Assembly (NCBI RefSeq): GCF_000364705.1
Contig: NZ_AQOH01000008.1
Coordinates: 59,315 to 123,314 of the forward strand
Reading direction: 5' to 3'
Length of the DNA stretch: 64,000 nt
DNA from: Pseudomonas fuscovaginae SE-1
Lineage (GTDB): Bacteria; Pseudomonadota; Gammaproteobacteria; Pseudomonadales; Pseudomonadaceae
How positions within the stretch are numbered: the stretch's first letter is position 1; each line of letters begins with the position of its first letter. Positions 31,501 through 38,830 of this stretch are shown one piece after another. The translations under genes and the position numbers were made by a program. Below the pieces are notes generated by a model. It was not told where the DNA came from. It did not search any database and saw only the letters and a program-made list of their open reading frames with translations.

Positions 31501-32945
31501 ACCTGCACCAGCTCAACCTCGACGGCCAGGTGATCAGCGATTTCGAGCGCGACCGCCTGCACCGCGAGGTCCTGCGCACCCAGGGCCAGCTCAGCACCCG
31601 CAGCGACTACGACCGCAGCGGCCGCCTGCGCTCACGCCTGCGCCGTCCCGCCGGCCCTCCCTCGGCGCTGCCGGCTCCGGTGCAGAAGCACTTCGACTAC
31701 GACCCGGCCGACAATCTGGTTGGCCGCCTCGACCAGCAGCCCCGTGGCGACCGGCGCCAACTGCTGCACTACGACGCCACCGGGCGGATCCTCGCCAGCC
31801 AGGACAACGTCCAGGGCCAGAACGAAACCTTCGCCTACGACGCCGCCGCCAACCTGCTCGACGGCCCGGCGGCTGGTGCCGGGCTGGTGGTGCACAACAA
31901 ACTGCTGACCTACCAGGACAAGCGCTATCGCTACGACGCCTTCGGACGGATGATCGAGAAGCGCAGCGGCAGCCGGCGGGTGCAACGCTTTGTCTATGAC
32001 GCCGAGCACCGGCTGATCGAGGTACACAACCAGGAAGGTGCGAAGCAAACTGTTGTGCGTATGCGCTACGACCCGCTGGGGCGGCGCATCGAGAAGAACG
32101 AGCATGACGACAATGGCTATCCACTGGGCGAGACGCGCTTTACCTGGGATGGGCTACGGCTGCTGCAGGAGCATCGGCATGGCCAGACCAGCCTGTACCT
32201 GTATGACGATGGAGGTTATGAGCCACTGGCGCGGGTCGACGGGCTGGGCGCACTGCAGAAGGTGCGCTACTACCACAACGACCTCAACGGTCTGCCGGAG
32301 CAACTGACGGAGAGCGACGGCCATACGCTGTGGCACGCACGCTACAGGGTCTGGGGCAACACCCTGGAAGAGATACGCGAGCCCTATTACATCGAGGAGC
32401 AGAACCTGCGGTTCCAGGGGCAGTACCTGGATCGTGAGACCGGGCTGCACTACAACACGTTCCGGTTCTACGATCCCGATATCGGGAGGTTCACCACGCC
32501 GGATCCGATCGGGCTGGAGGGTGGGTTCAACCTTTACCAGTACGCGCCTAACCCATTTGGCTGGCTGGACCCATGGGGTTGGAAGTGCTGGAGCACAGCT
32601 AGAAGAAACTACTGGAAAAACACTGCCCGTAATGCGCCAAAAGGCAAATACTCTTCGAAGAACCTGGCCCGGATGTCTGCCGGCAAGGCCCCTAGGATGA
32701 GGGTGGAAGTCCGCTATCGTGACACCCCGAGAAACCGGCGATTGGGTCGAGTGGGCAAAACGGCTCGCATCGATGTCTCGATGGAGCTGAATCACCAGTA
32801 CATTCCTCAGCGTGCGGGATCCAAGGTCGCCCACGAGGACTGGAACCTGACCAAGGCCACACCTTGGGGGCACGAGTCCATGGACAGCTATCGCCACACC
32901 GGCTGGGACTTGGTAAAAATCATAAAAACCACCGGGCAGTGGTAA
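28530..32945 (+). CDS. rhsA: prePAAR-PAAR-RHS effector with a C-terminal HNH/Endo VII-like nuclease tip
   Basis: 1471 aa. The prePAAR motif AARLGDGLEH (residues 7-16, AARxxDxxxH pattern) precedes a hydrophobic region (about 24-80) that should need the adjacent Eag chaperone. The PAAR domain is about 183-253 (SCTKHSP, STCDG). The RHS shell, about 315-1350, has many YDxxG/Y-D repeats and ends in the conserved NPFGWLDPWG (D1347-G1350), the aspartyl self-cleavage boundary in RHS proteins. The last 121 residues are the released toxin. ELNHQYIP (H1422), NLTKATP and WGHESMDSYRH (G1447, H1448, E1449) fit the GH-E/HNH-Endo VII nuclease pattern, so DNase activity is likely but inferred. The tip has noticeably lower GC than the shell. 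Confidence 0.9.
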   Translation: MSDALWAARLGDGLEHTSVMADIVGGVLEVAANVAIGALATAAVVAATGITVATGGLGACLLGAVVGVIVGVVMSKTGADKGLSDMCEGIGNALFPPTVQATIQTGSKNTLTNSIPAARAAGTAPPPAPAGGVPGSEAADIPEEAAPEEESPGFLDMAKGFFSQMWRPTVASPAPGTQPKPLDLVSCTKHSPMPEQYLAEGSEKVSINGQPAVRSGDRSTCDGKVVSSGTISPNVTIGGNSVVVREIRSGKTPGVGLAVTVLMMLKGGKGKFLSNLPCMLLSGVNSFVVSQATGALTRAIAGSPNPVHAATGAKVLGGEDELDFVLPGILPIDWQRFYNSRDERQGSLLGSGWSLPYETFVQIEPHPEGGERLVYTDEQARRIDMGTIALGGAVFSAGEGLSVRRNGNGQLLIESDDGLYRLFEPTLANPAHLRLSQLGDRNDNRIYLDYDESGKLARLRDTFDLVQVELIYSPQWPRRVEQVERLYPDQQREVLVSYAYDNVGDLAEVRDALGQVQRRFAYDQHRRMVEHQLPTGLRCFYQWAEVGNREWRVIRHWTDDGDEYLFDYDLDSGTTRITDGLRRVSFRRWNPQHQITEYTDNLGQTWQFEWNDERQLLGAIDPQGGQYRYSYDEAGNLSDSLDPLGRSDSTVWLEHWALPLVETDSAGHSWQYRYDPRGNCTHETDPLGQVTQYRYDARGQVVRIIDASGKSKTLQWNDLGQLIEHVDCSGYPTRFGYDRRGYLQVVTDALGERTTYQHDAQGNLLQTTLADGRVEQYLRDSSGQLTGHVDPAGHTTAYQYDRRGQVRQRIDAVGRQVQFSYDAYGRLQALTNENGESYRFLWDAGDRLVEQQDLDGSARRYAYDSLDDVTRVAYMPAPFGSGLAAVPNEPVRPIVHQLERDAVGRLVAKVTDDGRTEYSYDPIDQLIAVTFTDNAGQAQSLGFAYDALGQLLEEQSAAGSLQHHYDELGNLQRTQLPDGRWINRLYYGSGHLHQLNLDGQVISDFERDRLHREVLRTQGQLSTRSDYDRSGRLRSRLRRPAGPPSALPAPVQKHFDYDPADNLVGRLDQQPRGDRRQLLHYDATGRILASQDNVQGQNETFAYDAAANLLDGPAAGAGLVVHNKLLTYQDKRYRYDAFGRMIEKRSGSRRVQRFVYDAEHRLIEVHNQEGAKQTVVRMRYDPLGRRIEKNEHDDNGYPLGETRFTWDGLRLLQEHRHGQTSLYLYDDGGYEPLARVDGLGALQKVRYYHNDLNGLPEQLTESDGHTLWHARYRVWGNTLEEIREPYYIEEQNLRFQGQYLDRETGLHYNTFRFYDPDIGRFTTPDPIGLEGGFNLYQYAPNPFGWLDPWGWKCWSTARRNYWKNTARNAPKGKYSSKNLARMSAGKAPRMRVEVRYRDTPRNRRLGRVGKTARIDVSMELNHQYIPQRAGSKVAHEDWNLTKATPWGHESMDSYRHTGWDLVKIIKTTGQW

Positions 32946-32971
32946 AACACACCCGTTTGAAAGGATAAGGC

Positions 32972-33406
32972 ATGAGCGAGCTGACGGATTTTCACGTTTT
33001 CTGGGGTGTGGCCATGGAGGTTGCAGAAAAGCATTCAGCCTCCATCGAAGCTGAGGGGGCCGAAGATTTTGCTCAGGTTCTTTACAACGAATATGTCGAG
33101 CAAGGAGCACCGAAGAACAAGAAGAAATGGCTGACCGAACGGCTGGAAAACGAGTTCCTTGTCCTGGATGCAAAGCCGGAATGGGTCGGCGAACCTGCTT
33201 GGTTGTATCACCAGGGGAAACCCATGGTCTTCCTTCATCAGTTCTGTGTACCTGAGTCAGCACAACATTTGAAAGAAAAGATTTCCCTGGGCGATACGCT
33301 CTACGTTTTTGGTTCGAGGAACATCCTGGAGAGTCCATCAGGCGATAGCTGGAGCACGGTCTACAAAACCGCCGTGCAGAGCTTTGAAGGCGACACGACA
33401 TACTGA
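32972..33406 (+). CDS. Candidate immunity protein of the RHS effector
   Basis: 144 aa, begins MSELTDFHVFWGVAMEVAEK. It follows the effector stop by 26 bases with a good AAGGATAAGG ribosome-binding site. It is acidic, cytoplasmic, has no signal peptide, and has the same depressed GC as the toxin tip, so toxin and this gene were probably acquired together. I do not recognise the family. A cytoplasmic location fits neutralising a nuclease. The immunity role is inferred only from position, size and base composition. Confidence 0.7.
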   Translation: MSELTDFHVFWGVAMEVAEKHSASIEAEGAEDFAQVLYNEYVEQGAPKNKKKWLTERLENEFLVLDAKPEWVGEPAWLYHQGKPMVFLHQFCVPESAQHLKEKISLGDTLYVFGSRNILESPSGDSWSTVYKTAVQSFEGDTTY

Positions 33407-33525
33407 TGATCATGCCTGACACCCATCAGGCCCTGATCAAGGCATGCGAGCTGAAGAAGACGAACCTCACTGCTGCAGTCCGGATGAAAGGCCATAGCCA
33501 CCACCGAGGCGTTGCGAAATCATGA
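33406..33525 (+). CDS. Possible 39-aa ORF between immunity gene and next gene
   Basis: The ATG overlaps the stop of the immunity gene by one base (TGATG) and the TGA overlaps the next ATG by four bases (ATGA). The peptide begins MIMPDTHQALIKACEL and ends HHRGVAKS. I recognise no family. The double overlap resembles a translational relay, but a short open frame here could be chance or the remnant of a decayed immunity gene. Confidence 0.3.
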   Translation: MIMPDTHQALIKACELKKTNLTAAVRMKGHSHHRGVAKS

Positions 33526-33899
33526 AAAATCCGGTCATGCACCCTGCGCTACTGGTCTTGGCACTTTCCGTGCCGTGCATCCCCACACACGCCGCAACCT
33601 GGCAGATCTGCCACCTGGAACTGCGCATCACCGAAGTCGTGAAACAACCCTATCCGCAGCTACAGGCCCAGGTACTGAAAGCCAGCCCACAATCGGCGAC
33701 GGCAGAGTGCCCAGAGGCGGGTGCGAATCTCACCTTCACCCCGGAAACCCCCGACTACCAGACCACGCTCCCGCGCAAACGCTGGCCCGGCAAAGGACAG
33801 CCGGTACGGGTCGACTATCGGTATCTGGACGGCATCTGCAAGGGCGATGGCAACAGCCATCCGTGCCGCATCAGGCACTATCCCGTCGTGGGCCGCTGA
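33522..33899 (+). CDS. Small exported protein of unknown function
   Basis: 125 aa. A clear Sec signal peptide (about residues 1-25, ending PTHAA) is followed by a mature part of about 100 residues with four cysteines (ICHLE, AECPEA, GICKGD, HPCRIRH), which could form two disulphides in the periplasm. GC is back to the usual level. Its ATG overlaps a 39-aa ORF. Being at the end of the RHS module, it could be a periplasmic accessory or unrelated cargo. No function can be assigned. Confidence 0.65.
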   Translation: MKNPVMHPALLVLALSVPCIPTHAATWQICHLELRITEVVKQPYPQLQAQVLKASPQSATAECPEAGANLTFTPETPDYQTTLPRKRWPGKGQPVRVDYRYLDGICKGDGNSHPCRIRHYPVVGR

Positions 33900-34008
33900 C
33901 GTCGATAAACGGGTGCGACTTCACGTCCCGATGTTCTGTTTGCGGGTTGGTCACAATCGTGGTCTATTCTTGAGTCGTCACCAGGATCGTCAACATGGGA
34001 GATGGCGA

Positions 34009-34329
34009 ATGGATGCTAGAGAAAGAGCGTTGATGCGGGCCAGCGTGGCGCTGGGGTTGCTGGTCAGTACGCTGAAGAAGCATGACCTGGGCGCGCCGCT
34101 ATCCCTGGATGATCCCCTGCTCAGGGACATGCTCGGGCAACTCCAGGAAAACCTGCTGGAAGCCGAGGCCAACCACGCGGTGTCCAGCGCCATGATCCCG
34201 TTGAACAAGGCGTTCGCCCAGGGCACGCTGATCAATGCCGGTAATGTCGGCGCCCTGCTCAATCACCTGAAGAAGGTCGACGCCCTGCTCAAGGACGCCG
34301 GCCACCCCGCACAGGCAATGACGGCCTGA
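34009..34329 (+). CDS. Small helical protein of unknown function
   Basis: 106 aa from ATG 34009 (MDARERALMRASVALGLLV), with GGGAGA about six bases upstream. It is predicted mostly helical, with heptad-like stretches around LLRDMLGQLQENLLEAEANHA and a C-terminal LLNHLKKVDALLKDAG helix. There is no signal peptide. It ends one base before the convergent stop of the next gene. The AT-rich 110 bases upstream (33900-34008) may hold its own promoter. I do not recognise the family. Its position between two effector modules makes an orphan immunity protein possible but unproven. Confidence 0.6.
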   Translation: MDARERALMRASVALGLLVSTLKKHDLGAPLSLDDPLLRDMLGQLQENLLEAEANHAVSSAMIPLNKAFAQGTLINAGNVGALLNHLKKVDALLKDAGHPAQAMTA

Positions 34330-34330
34330 C

Positions 34331-34864
34331 TCAGGCATTGGCCGGCACGAAGTCCGGTCCGCCGAGTTTGTCCCGCACCATCAGCGCCGAACGCATCAGC
34401 GGCGTCCACATGCCGTCCGGACTGTTCCAGGCCGCACCCGCCCAGCGGGTGTCGGCCTGCAGGTCGGCCTTGCAGCTCTCCAGCTGGCGCTTGAGCGCCA
34501 CCGCCACGCTGCCCAGGTCGACGTCGAACAGGTCGCCATAGGGGCCCTGCGGCTGCTTGCGCTGCTTGTCCTGGCAGAAGCGGTAGTACCAGACCCAGTC
34601 ATGGGCGATGTAGATCGCCCGGTTGCGATCCGGATAGGTCGCCAGGAGGGTCAGCAGGGCCGCGACGAAACGCGTCGGGAAGCTCGCATCATGGGTCAGG
34701 CGCCAGTACGGCACGATCAACTGGTCGAAGGCCGCCACCACGTTCTGCGGCTCGTCGTTGTCGACCTTGGCTTCGAGGAAGTAGAACGGCTCGCCCACCA
34801 GGAACTTGTCCAGCTCATCGTTGGCCAGGGCCAGTTGCAGCACATTGTCGAACGGGTTGCTCAT
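34331..34864 (-). CDS. Candidate immunity protein of the Tse6-like effector
   Basis: 177 aa, starts MSNPFDNVLQLALANDELDKF, no signal peptide, rich in aromatic residues (HDWVWYYRFCQDK). The ATG overlaps the effector stop by 4 bases, the usual coupling for effector and immunity pairs. Tsi6 of P. aeruginosa, at this position, is as I remember only about 95 aa, so this is not a simple Tsi6 orthologue; that suggests the toxin tip also differs. Immunity is inferred from position alone. Confidence 0.7.
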   Translation of the reverse strand: MSNPFDNVLQLALANDELDKFLVGEPFYFLEAKVDNDEPQNVVAAFDQLIVPYWRLTHDASFPTRFVAALLTLLATYPDRNRAIYIAHDWVWYYRFCQDKQRKQPQGPYGDLFDVDLGSVAVALKRQLESCKADLQADTRWAGAAWNSPDGMWTPLMRSALMVRDKLGGPDFVPANA

Positions 34865-36156
34865 TGGATTTTCACTACATCGTGGGTCGACATCAGCACG
34901 TTGACGTCATTACCGTGGGAAATCGGCACATTGTCCAGCACCGCCTCGCGCATGCCGCCCGGATAGGTCAGACCGCCGGGGCGCCAGAGCGAGTTGACGC
35001 CCCCTTCGTTGCCGGTGGGCATCAGCACCTTGGGGTTGTCCAGGCTCACCATGTAGATGTCCTTGCCCACCAGCGAGCCGGGGTCATAGCCCAGGGCCGA
35101 CTCCAGCACCGAGACATCGCCGGCCTTCTGGTACTCGGCCACCACGCCCTGCAGGTCGGACTTTGCCATGACGAACTTGTTCGGGTTGAACGAGCCGTAC
35201 TTGGGATTGGAAATGTCGTCGGCGGTGAACAGAAAGCCGCCGCCCTCGTCCTTGAAGGTCTGCAGGTGCTTGTCGATGTACGAGCCTTCGAGGTAGTCGC
35301 TCGGCGGTGGCCGACTGCCCTTGGGAATCGCCATGATATCGGCCTCGGTCATCCCGGCCTTGTAGGCCGCCGCACGCGGCGTCGGCGTCTCGGCGAGGCG
35401 CGCCATCTTCGGCCCCATGCCCAGCAGGGCCATGCCGGCGACGCCCTGCAGCAGGTCGCGGTAGCCCGGCCCCAGGCGGTCGCCCAGTTGGCCCAGCAGC
35501 TCCATGCCACCCATCATCGCCCCGCCGATCACGACGAAGCCGCCCAGGGCGGCGAGCCCGGTCATCGCCGCCAGTATCGCCGCACCGCCGAGCGCCGCCA
35601 GGCCCAGGGCCTCCAGGCCGGTATGCATCCAGCCCTCGATATCCAGGACGAATGCCACGGCCACCGTCGGCCCGCCGATGAAGGTATTCGGACTGCCGGT
35701 CTTGATGTGCGCGCCACAGCTCATCTTGCTCTTCAGCCGGGCCGCCGGCTGGCCGTTGATATAGACCGTGGCGCTGCCTTCGGCGATCTCGACGTTGAAC
35801 GGCCAGTAGGGATGGTTCAGCGGCAGGCCCGAGCAGGAATCCGCCGCATCGACCCCGGCGCGCATGGCGTTGCGACTGTTGATGAAGACATTCTGGCTGC
35901 CGAGTATCAGCGTTCCGGTCGTCGGCTCCGGTAAATCGAAGATAGTGTTCAGGCCCTTGACGATCTGGAACATCGACAGCCCGCCAGCAGCGATCGAACC
36001 GGCCATGATCGCCAGCGCCGCGCCGCCGGTGGCCACGGTGGCGGCCACCACCGCGGCGCCGATCAGCGCACCGGCCACGGCACCGGCAACCATCGCGGCC
36101 ACGCCGAAACCGTGGGCTATCTCATCGCCGAGTCGGGCGGCGGCCAACATGTCCAT
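34861..36156 (-). CDS. Tse6-like prePAAR-PAAR effector with a distinct C-terminal toxin domain
   Basis: 431 aa, matching Tse6 in length. The N-terminus has prePAAR AARLGDEIAH (residues 6-15), hydrophobic segments (about 18-60), a PAAR domain (about 78-165; DSCSGLPLNHP, VYINGQPAARLKSKMSCGAH), and a second hydrophobic block (about 180-240). This chassis closely resembles remembered Tse6 (PA0093), which needs EagT6 and VgrG1. The C-terminal toxin is about 265-431 and contains MPTGNEGGVNSLWRPGG and GGMREAVLDNVPI. That motif recalls tails of other polymorphic toxins, but I cannot assign an activity. Tse6 itself is an NAD(P)+ glycohydrolase with an ADP-ribosyltransferase-like fold; sharing that activity is plausible, not shown. 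Confidence 0.85.
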   Translation of the reverse strand: MDMLAAARLGDEIAHGFGVAAMVAGAVAGALIGAAVVAATVATGGAALAIMAGSIAAGGLSMFQIVKGLNTIFDLPEPTTGTLILGSQNVFINSRNAMRAGVDAADSCSGLPLNHPYWPFNVEIAEGSATVYINGQPAARLKSKMSCGAHIKTGSPNTFIGGPTVAVAFVLDIEGWMHTGLEALGLAALGGAAILAAMTGLAALGGFVVIGGAMMGGMELLGQLGDRLGPGYRDLLQGVAGMALLGMGPKMARLAETPTPRAAAYKAGMTEADIMAIPKGSRPPPSDYLEGSYIDKHLQTFKDEGGGFLFTADDISNPKYGSFNPNKFVMAKSDLQGVVAEYQKAGDVSVLESALGYDPGSLVGKDIYMVSLDNPKVLMPTGNEGGVNSLWRPGGLTYPGGMREAVLDNVPISHGNDVNVLMSTHDVVKIQ

Positions 36157-36174
36157 GCTGTCGATGGCCGCCGA

Positions 36175-36606
36175 TCAGGTCCGAGGCTGCAGCTTGAGCG
36201 TCTGCAAGGCCGCCTTCCACGCCGGCTCGTGGTGCACGAGATCGTTCGGCGTGGTGGTCAGGGTGGCGATCAGGCCCACCGGCTGGCGGTCGATGAACAC
36301 CTGGCGCAGCATCAGTTCGCGCCCTTCGCGCTGCCAGCTGTAGTCGAGCAGCACGGCGGCATGTTCGCTCAGCACGAAGTCCCAGCGCTTGATCAGGTTG
36401 AAACCGGGCAACTGCTGTCCGGCGCTTTTCAGCTGGACCTCGACGTAGTCGGCAAACGGCGTGTCGCCACGGCTCGGGTCGCGGCTGATGACGAAACTGG
36501 CTTCGCGCGCACCACCGACGGCGGGCAGCTTGAAGATGTTGAGGGTCTGGTCCTGCCAGGTCTCAGGAATGTCCAGCTCGGCTTCCTGAAGGCGGTATGC
36601 AGTCAT
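36175..36606 (-). CDS. eagT6: EagT6, chaperone of the Tse6-like effector
   Basis: 143 aa, DUF1795 family: MTAYRLQEAELDIPETWQDQTLNIFKLP read in parts, FVISRDPSR, and C-terminal AWKAALQTLKLQ. In P. aeruginosa, EagT6 binds the hydrophobic segments of Tse6 and is needed for its loading on VgrG1. It precedes the effector gene by 18 bases. It is a diverged paralogue of the chaperone at 28101, so each prePAAR effector has its own adjacent Eag partner. Confidence 0.88.
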   Translation of the reverse strand: MTAYRLQEAELDIPETWQDQTLNIFKLPAVGGAREASFVISRDPSRGDTPFADYVEVQLKSAGQQLPGFNLIKRWDFVLSEHAAVLLDYSWQREGRELMLRQVFIDRQPVGLIATLTTTPNDLVHHEPAWKAALQTLKLQPRT

Positions 36607-36734
36607 GGTAGAAGACGCTTTCCATGCAGGTGGATGGCTCGATTAGCCGCGAATCTTCAGGCAATAACTGGTAACAATCAAGGCACCCAGTGCCCGCTCA
36701 TGACGCCGCTCTCATTTTTTCCCTGCTGGCAATG

Positions 36735-36772
36735 AAAATGGGCACCCGATCCGATCGGCGTGCCCACTTTTC
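36735..36772 (-). terminator. Rho-independent terminator of hupA
   Basis: On the minus strand AAAAGTGGGCAC and GTGCCCATTTT pair, with a further inner CCGAT/ATCGG stem, and a T-rich tail follows. It lies about 40 bases after the hupA stop. Confidence 0.85.
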
Positions 36773-36811
36773 CCCAACACCCCCCTTGCTCCGGGAGTAC
36801 TGCCATGAGGC

Positions 36812-37087
36812 TTACGGGTTGACGCTGTCTTTGAGCGACTTGCCCGGCTTGAACGCCACGGTGTTGCTGGCCTTGATTTTCACTGGCTCGCCGGTTTGCG
36901 GGTTCTTGCCGGTGCGGGCGCCACGATGACGCTGCAGGAAGGTGCCGAAGCCCACCAGGGTGACGCTGTCTTTGCGGTGCAGCGCGCCGGTGATTTCTTC
37001 GAGAACCGCGTTGAGCACACGATTGGCTTGTTCTTTGGTGAGATCCGCTTTTTCAGCGATTGCAGCGGCGAGTTCTGGTTTACGCAT
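36812..37087 (-). CDS. hupA: HU family DNA-binding protein
   Basis: 91 aa, a full-length HU/IHF-type histone-like protein: MRKPELAAAIAEKADLT start, GFGTF core and the beta-arm KNPQTGEPVKIKASNTVAFKPGK in two pieces. It binds and bends DNA with little sequence preference as a nucleoid component. The symbol follows synteny with rubredoxin reductase/rubredoxin (PA5348-like position). An AAGAGG site lies about four bases before the ATG. It marks the return to core chromosome after the effector island. Confidence 0.93.
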   Translation of the reverse strand: MRKPELAAAIAEKADLTKEQANRVLNAVLEEITGALHRKDSVTLVGFGTFLQRHRGARTGKNPQTGEPVKIKASNTVAFKPGKSLKDSVNP

Positions 37088-37274
37088 AGTGAAGCCTCTT
37101 TGACGGTTTTTTGTTTTTATGTCCGTGCTGTTCTTCCGGAACAGCGCCCAAAGCGCCGCAGGCTCTACGCTGCGACAGACGGGAGGAGAATGGCACGGCG
37201 CCGAGCCCCGCGCCAGTCTGCCCGCGACCTTTGTGGAGGCAAAAGCAGGGTGTTTACGACAGAAGGAGCGTTAT

Positions 37275-38423
37275 TTACGCCAGCAGCGCCGGCAGTTCCT
37301 TGTTCAACGCCAGTTTCTCCGCGACGGCGCCGCCGGTCAGGGCGTAACCGAGCAGGCGACCACTGGCATCGCGGCACAGCGCCTTGATATCGGCCCCCTG
37401 CCCCTCGACCGTCCAGGCGCCCTCCAGGCCCCGTGGTGGTGGCGACACCACCAGCGGGCAGACCGGCGTCTTCACCGTCACCGGCATGGCACCATAGCTC
37501 ACCGCGGTGGGCTTGCCGGCCAGGGTCTGGGCCAGGGCCCGGGCGCAGTTCATCAGCGGCATGACGTAGAGCAGGTTCAGACCGTCGACCTCGGCGCAGT
37601 CGCCCAGGGCATAGATGTTCGCGTGGGAGGTACGCAGATGGCGGTCGACCACCACCCCACGGTTGACCTGCAGCCCCGCCGCCGCCGCCAGATCGATGCG
37701 TGGCCGCAGGCCGATGGCCGAGACCACCACGTCACAGTCCAGGATCTCGCCGTCGGACAGGTGCGCCTGCAGGCGGTCGCCGACCCGTTGCAGGCGGGTC
37801 AGCACCGGACCGAGGTGGAAACGCGCGCCCAGGCTCTCCAGGCCGGCCTGTACCGCCGCCGCCGCGGCCGGGTGCAGCAGGGTCGGCATCACCTGCTCGC
37901 AAGGCGCCACCAGATCGACCTCGTAGCCGCCCAGGATCAGGTCATTGGCGAATTCGCAGCCGATCAGCCCGGCTCCCAGCAGCAGCACACGCTTCTTGCC
38001 GGCCACGGCGGCGCGAAAACGCGCGTAGTCCTCCAGATCGTTGATCGGAAAGATCGCCTCGGGCGCATCGCCCTCGACCGGCACGCGCACGGTTTCCGCG
38101 CCCCAGGCCAGAATCAGGTCGCGATAGTGCACCGCCTCCTCGCCGATCCACAGGCGCTTGTGGCCCGGGTCGATGCCGCTGATGCGCGTATGGGTGCGCA
38201 CCTCGGCCTTGAGCTGTTCGGCCATGGCACCGGGTTCGGCCATGCTCAGGCCGTCGGCGTCCTTGTTCTTGCCAAAACCGGTGGACAACATGGGCTTGGA
38301 GTAGGAACGCCCGTCATCGGCGGTGATCAGCAACAGCGGGGTTTCGCCGTCGAGCTTGCGAAACTCCCGGGCCAGGTTGTAACCGGCCAATCCGGTACCG
38401 ACGATCACGACAGGTGCGTTCAT
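37275..38423 (-). CDS. rubB: NADH-dependent rubredoxin reductase
   Basis: 382 aa from ATG 38423 ([21 protein letters not shown]). It has an FAD-binding GxGxxG near residue 10, an NAD-binding [12 protein letters not shown] near 150, and the FAD ribityl-binding [19 protein letters not shown]. It passes electrons from NADH to rubredoxin, serving alkane hydroxylation or oxidative-stress defence in pseudomonads. The frame is open for 33 more codons upstream, but this start fits the family and has GGAGAAGG before it. Its partner rubredoxin is encoded just upstream on the same strand. Confidence 0.93.
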   Translation of the reverse strand: MNAPVVIVGTGLAGYNLAREFRKLDGETPLLLITADDGRSYSKPMLSTGFGKNKDADGLSMAEPGAMAEQLKAEVRTHTRISGIDPGHKRLWIGEEAVHYRDLILAWGAETVRVPVEGDAPEAIFPINDLEDYARFRAAVAGKKRVLLLGAGLIGCEFANDLILGGYEVDLVAPCEQVMPTLLHPAAAAAVQAGLESLGARFHLGPVLTRLQRVGDRLQAHLSDGEILDCDVVVSAIGLRPRIDLAAAAGLQVNRGVVVDRHLRTSHANIYALGDCAEVDGLNLLYVMPLMNCARALAQTLAGKPTAVSYGAMPVTVKTPVCPLVVSPPPRGLEGAWTVEGQGADIKALCRDASGRLLGYALTGGAVAEKLALNKELPALLA

Positions 38424-38461
38424 TCCCTTCTCCACATCCATGGTTGTTTGATTTTTTTCGA

Positions 38462-38629
38462 TCAGGCGATTTCGATCATCTCGAAATCCGACTTGCCGAC
38501 ACCGCAGTCCGGGCACAGCCAATCCTCGGGCACGTCTTCCCAGCGGGTCCCCGCGGCGATGCCGTCATCCGGCCAGCCCTCGGCCTCGTTGTAGATCAGG
38601 CCACAGACCACACACTGCCACTTCTTCAT
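38462..38629 (-). CDS. rubA: Rubredoxin
   Basis: 55 aa, with the two iron-binding CxxCG knuckles: [19 protein letters not shown] at the N-terminus and [11 protein letters not shown] near the C-terminus. It is a small one-iron electron carrier reduced by the neighbouring reductase. Only one rubredoxin gene is present here, whereas P. aeruginosa, as I remember, has two in tandem at this position. It lies 38 bases upstream of the reductase start, so the two are likely co-transcribed. Confidence 0.95.
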   Translation of the reverse strand: MKKWQCVVCGLIYNEAEGWPDDGIAAGTRWEDVPEDWLCPDCGVGKSDFEMIEIA

Positions 38630-38830
38630 GCGCTACTTCCTCGATTCCCAGGCATTGTCGGCACGGACGATCGATGGGTACGGCGTTGTCGCCCGGCTCA
38701 GGGCGTTTTGTACTGACCGAAGCCGACAGATGCAAGCATGATCGCCATCCATGACCGCCCGGACGCTCTAATTGGCCGGATACCCTGTGGTAAGCTCGCG
38801 GCCTCACTGGCTGCCGATCAACTGCCCATC

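Noticed and set aside
34009..34329. Tsi6 orthologue
   Set aside because: Similar in size and helical, but on the opposite strand from the effector and without convincing similarity to the remembered Tsi6 sequence.
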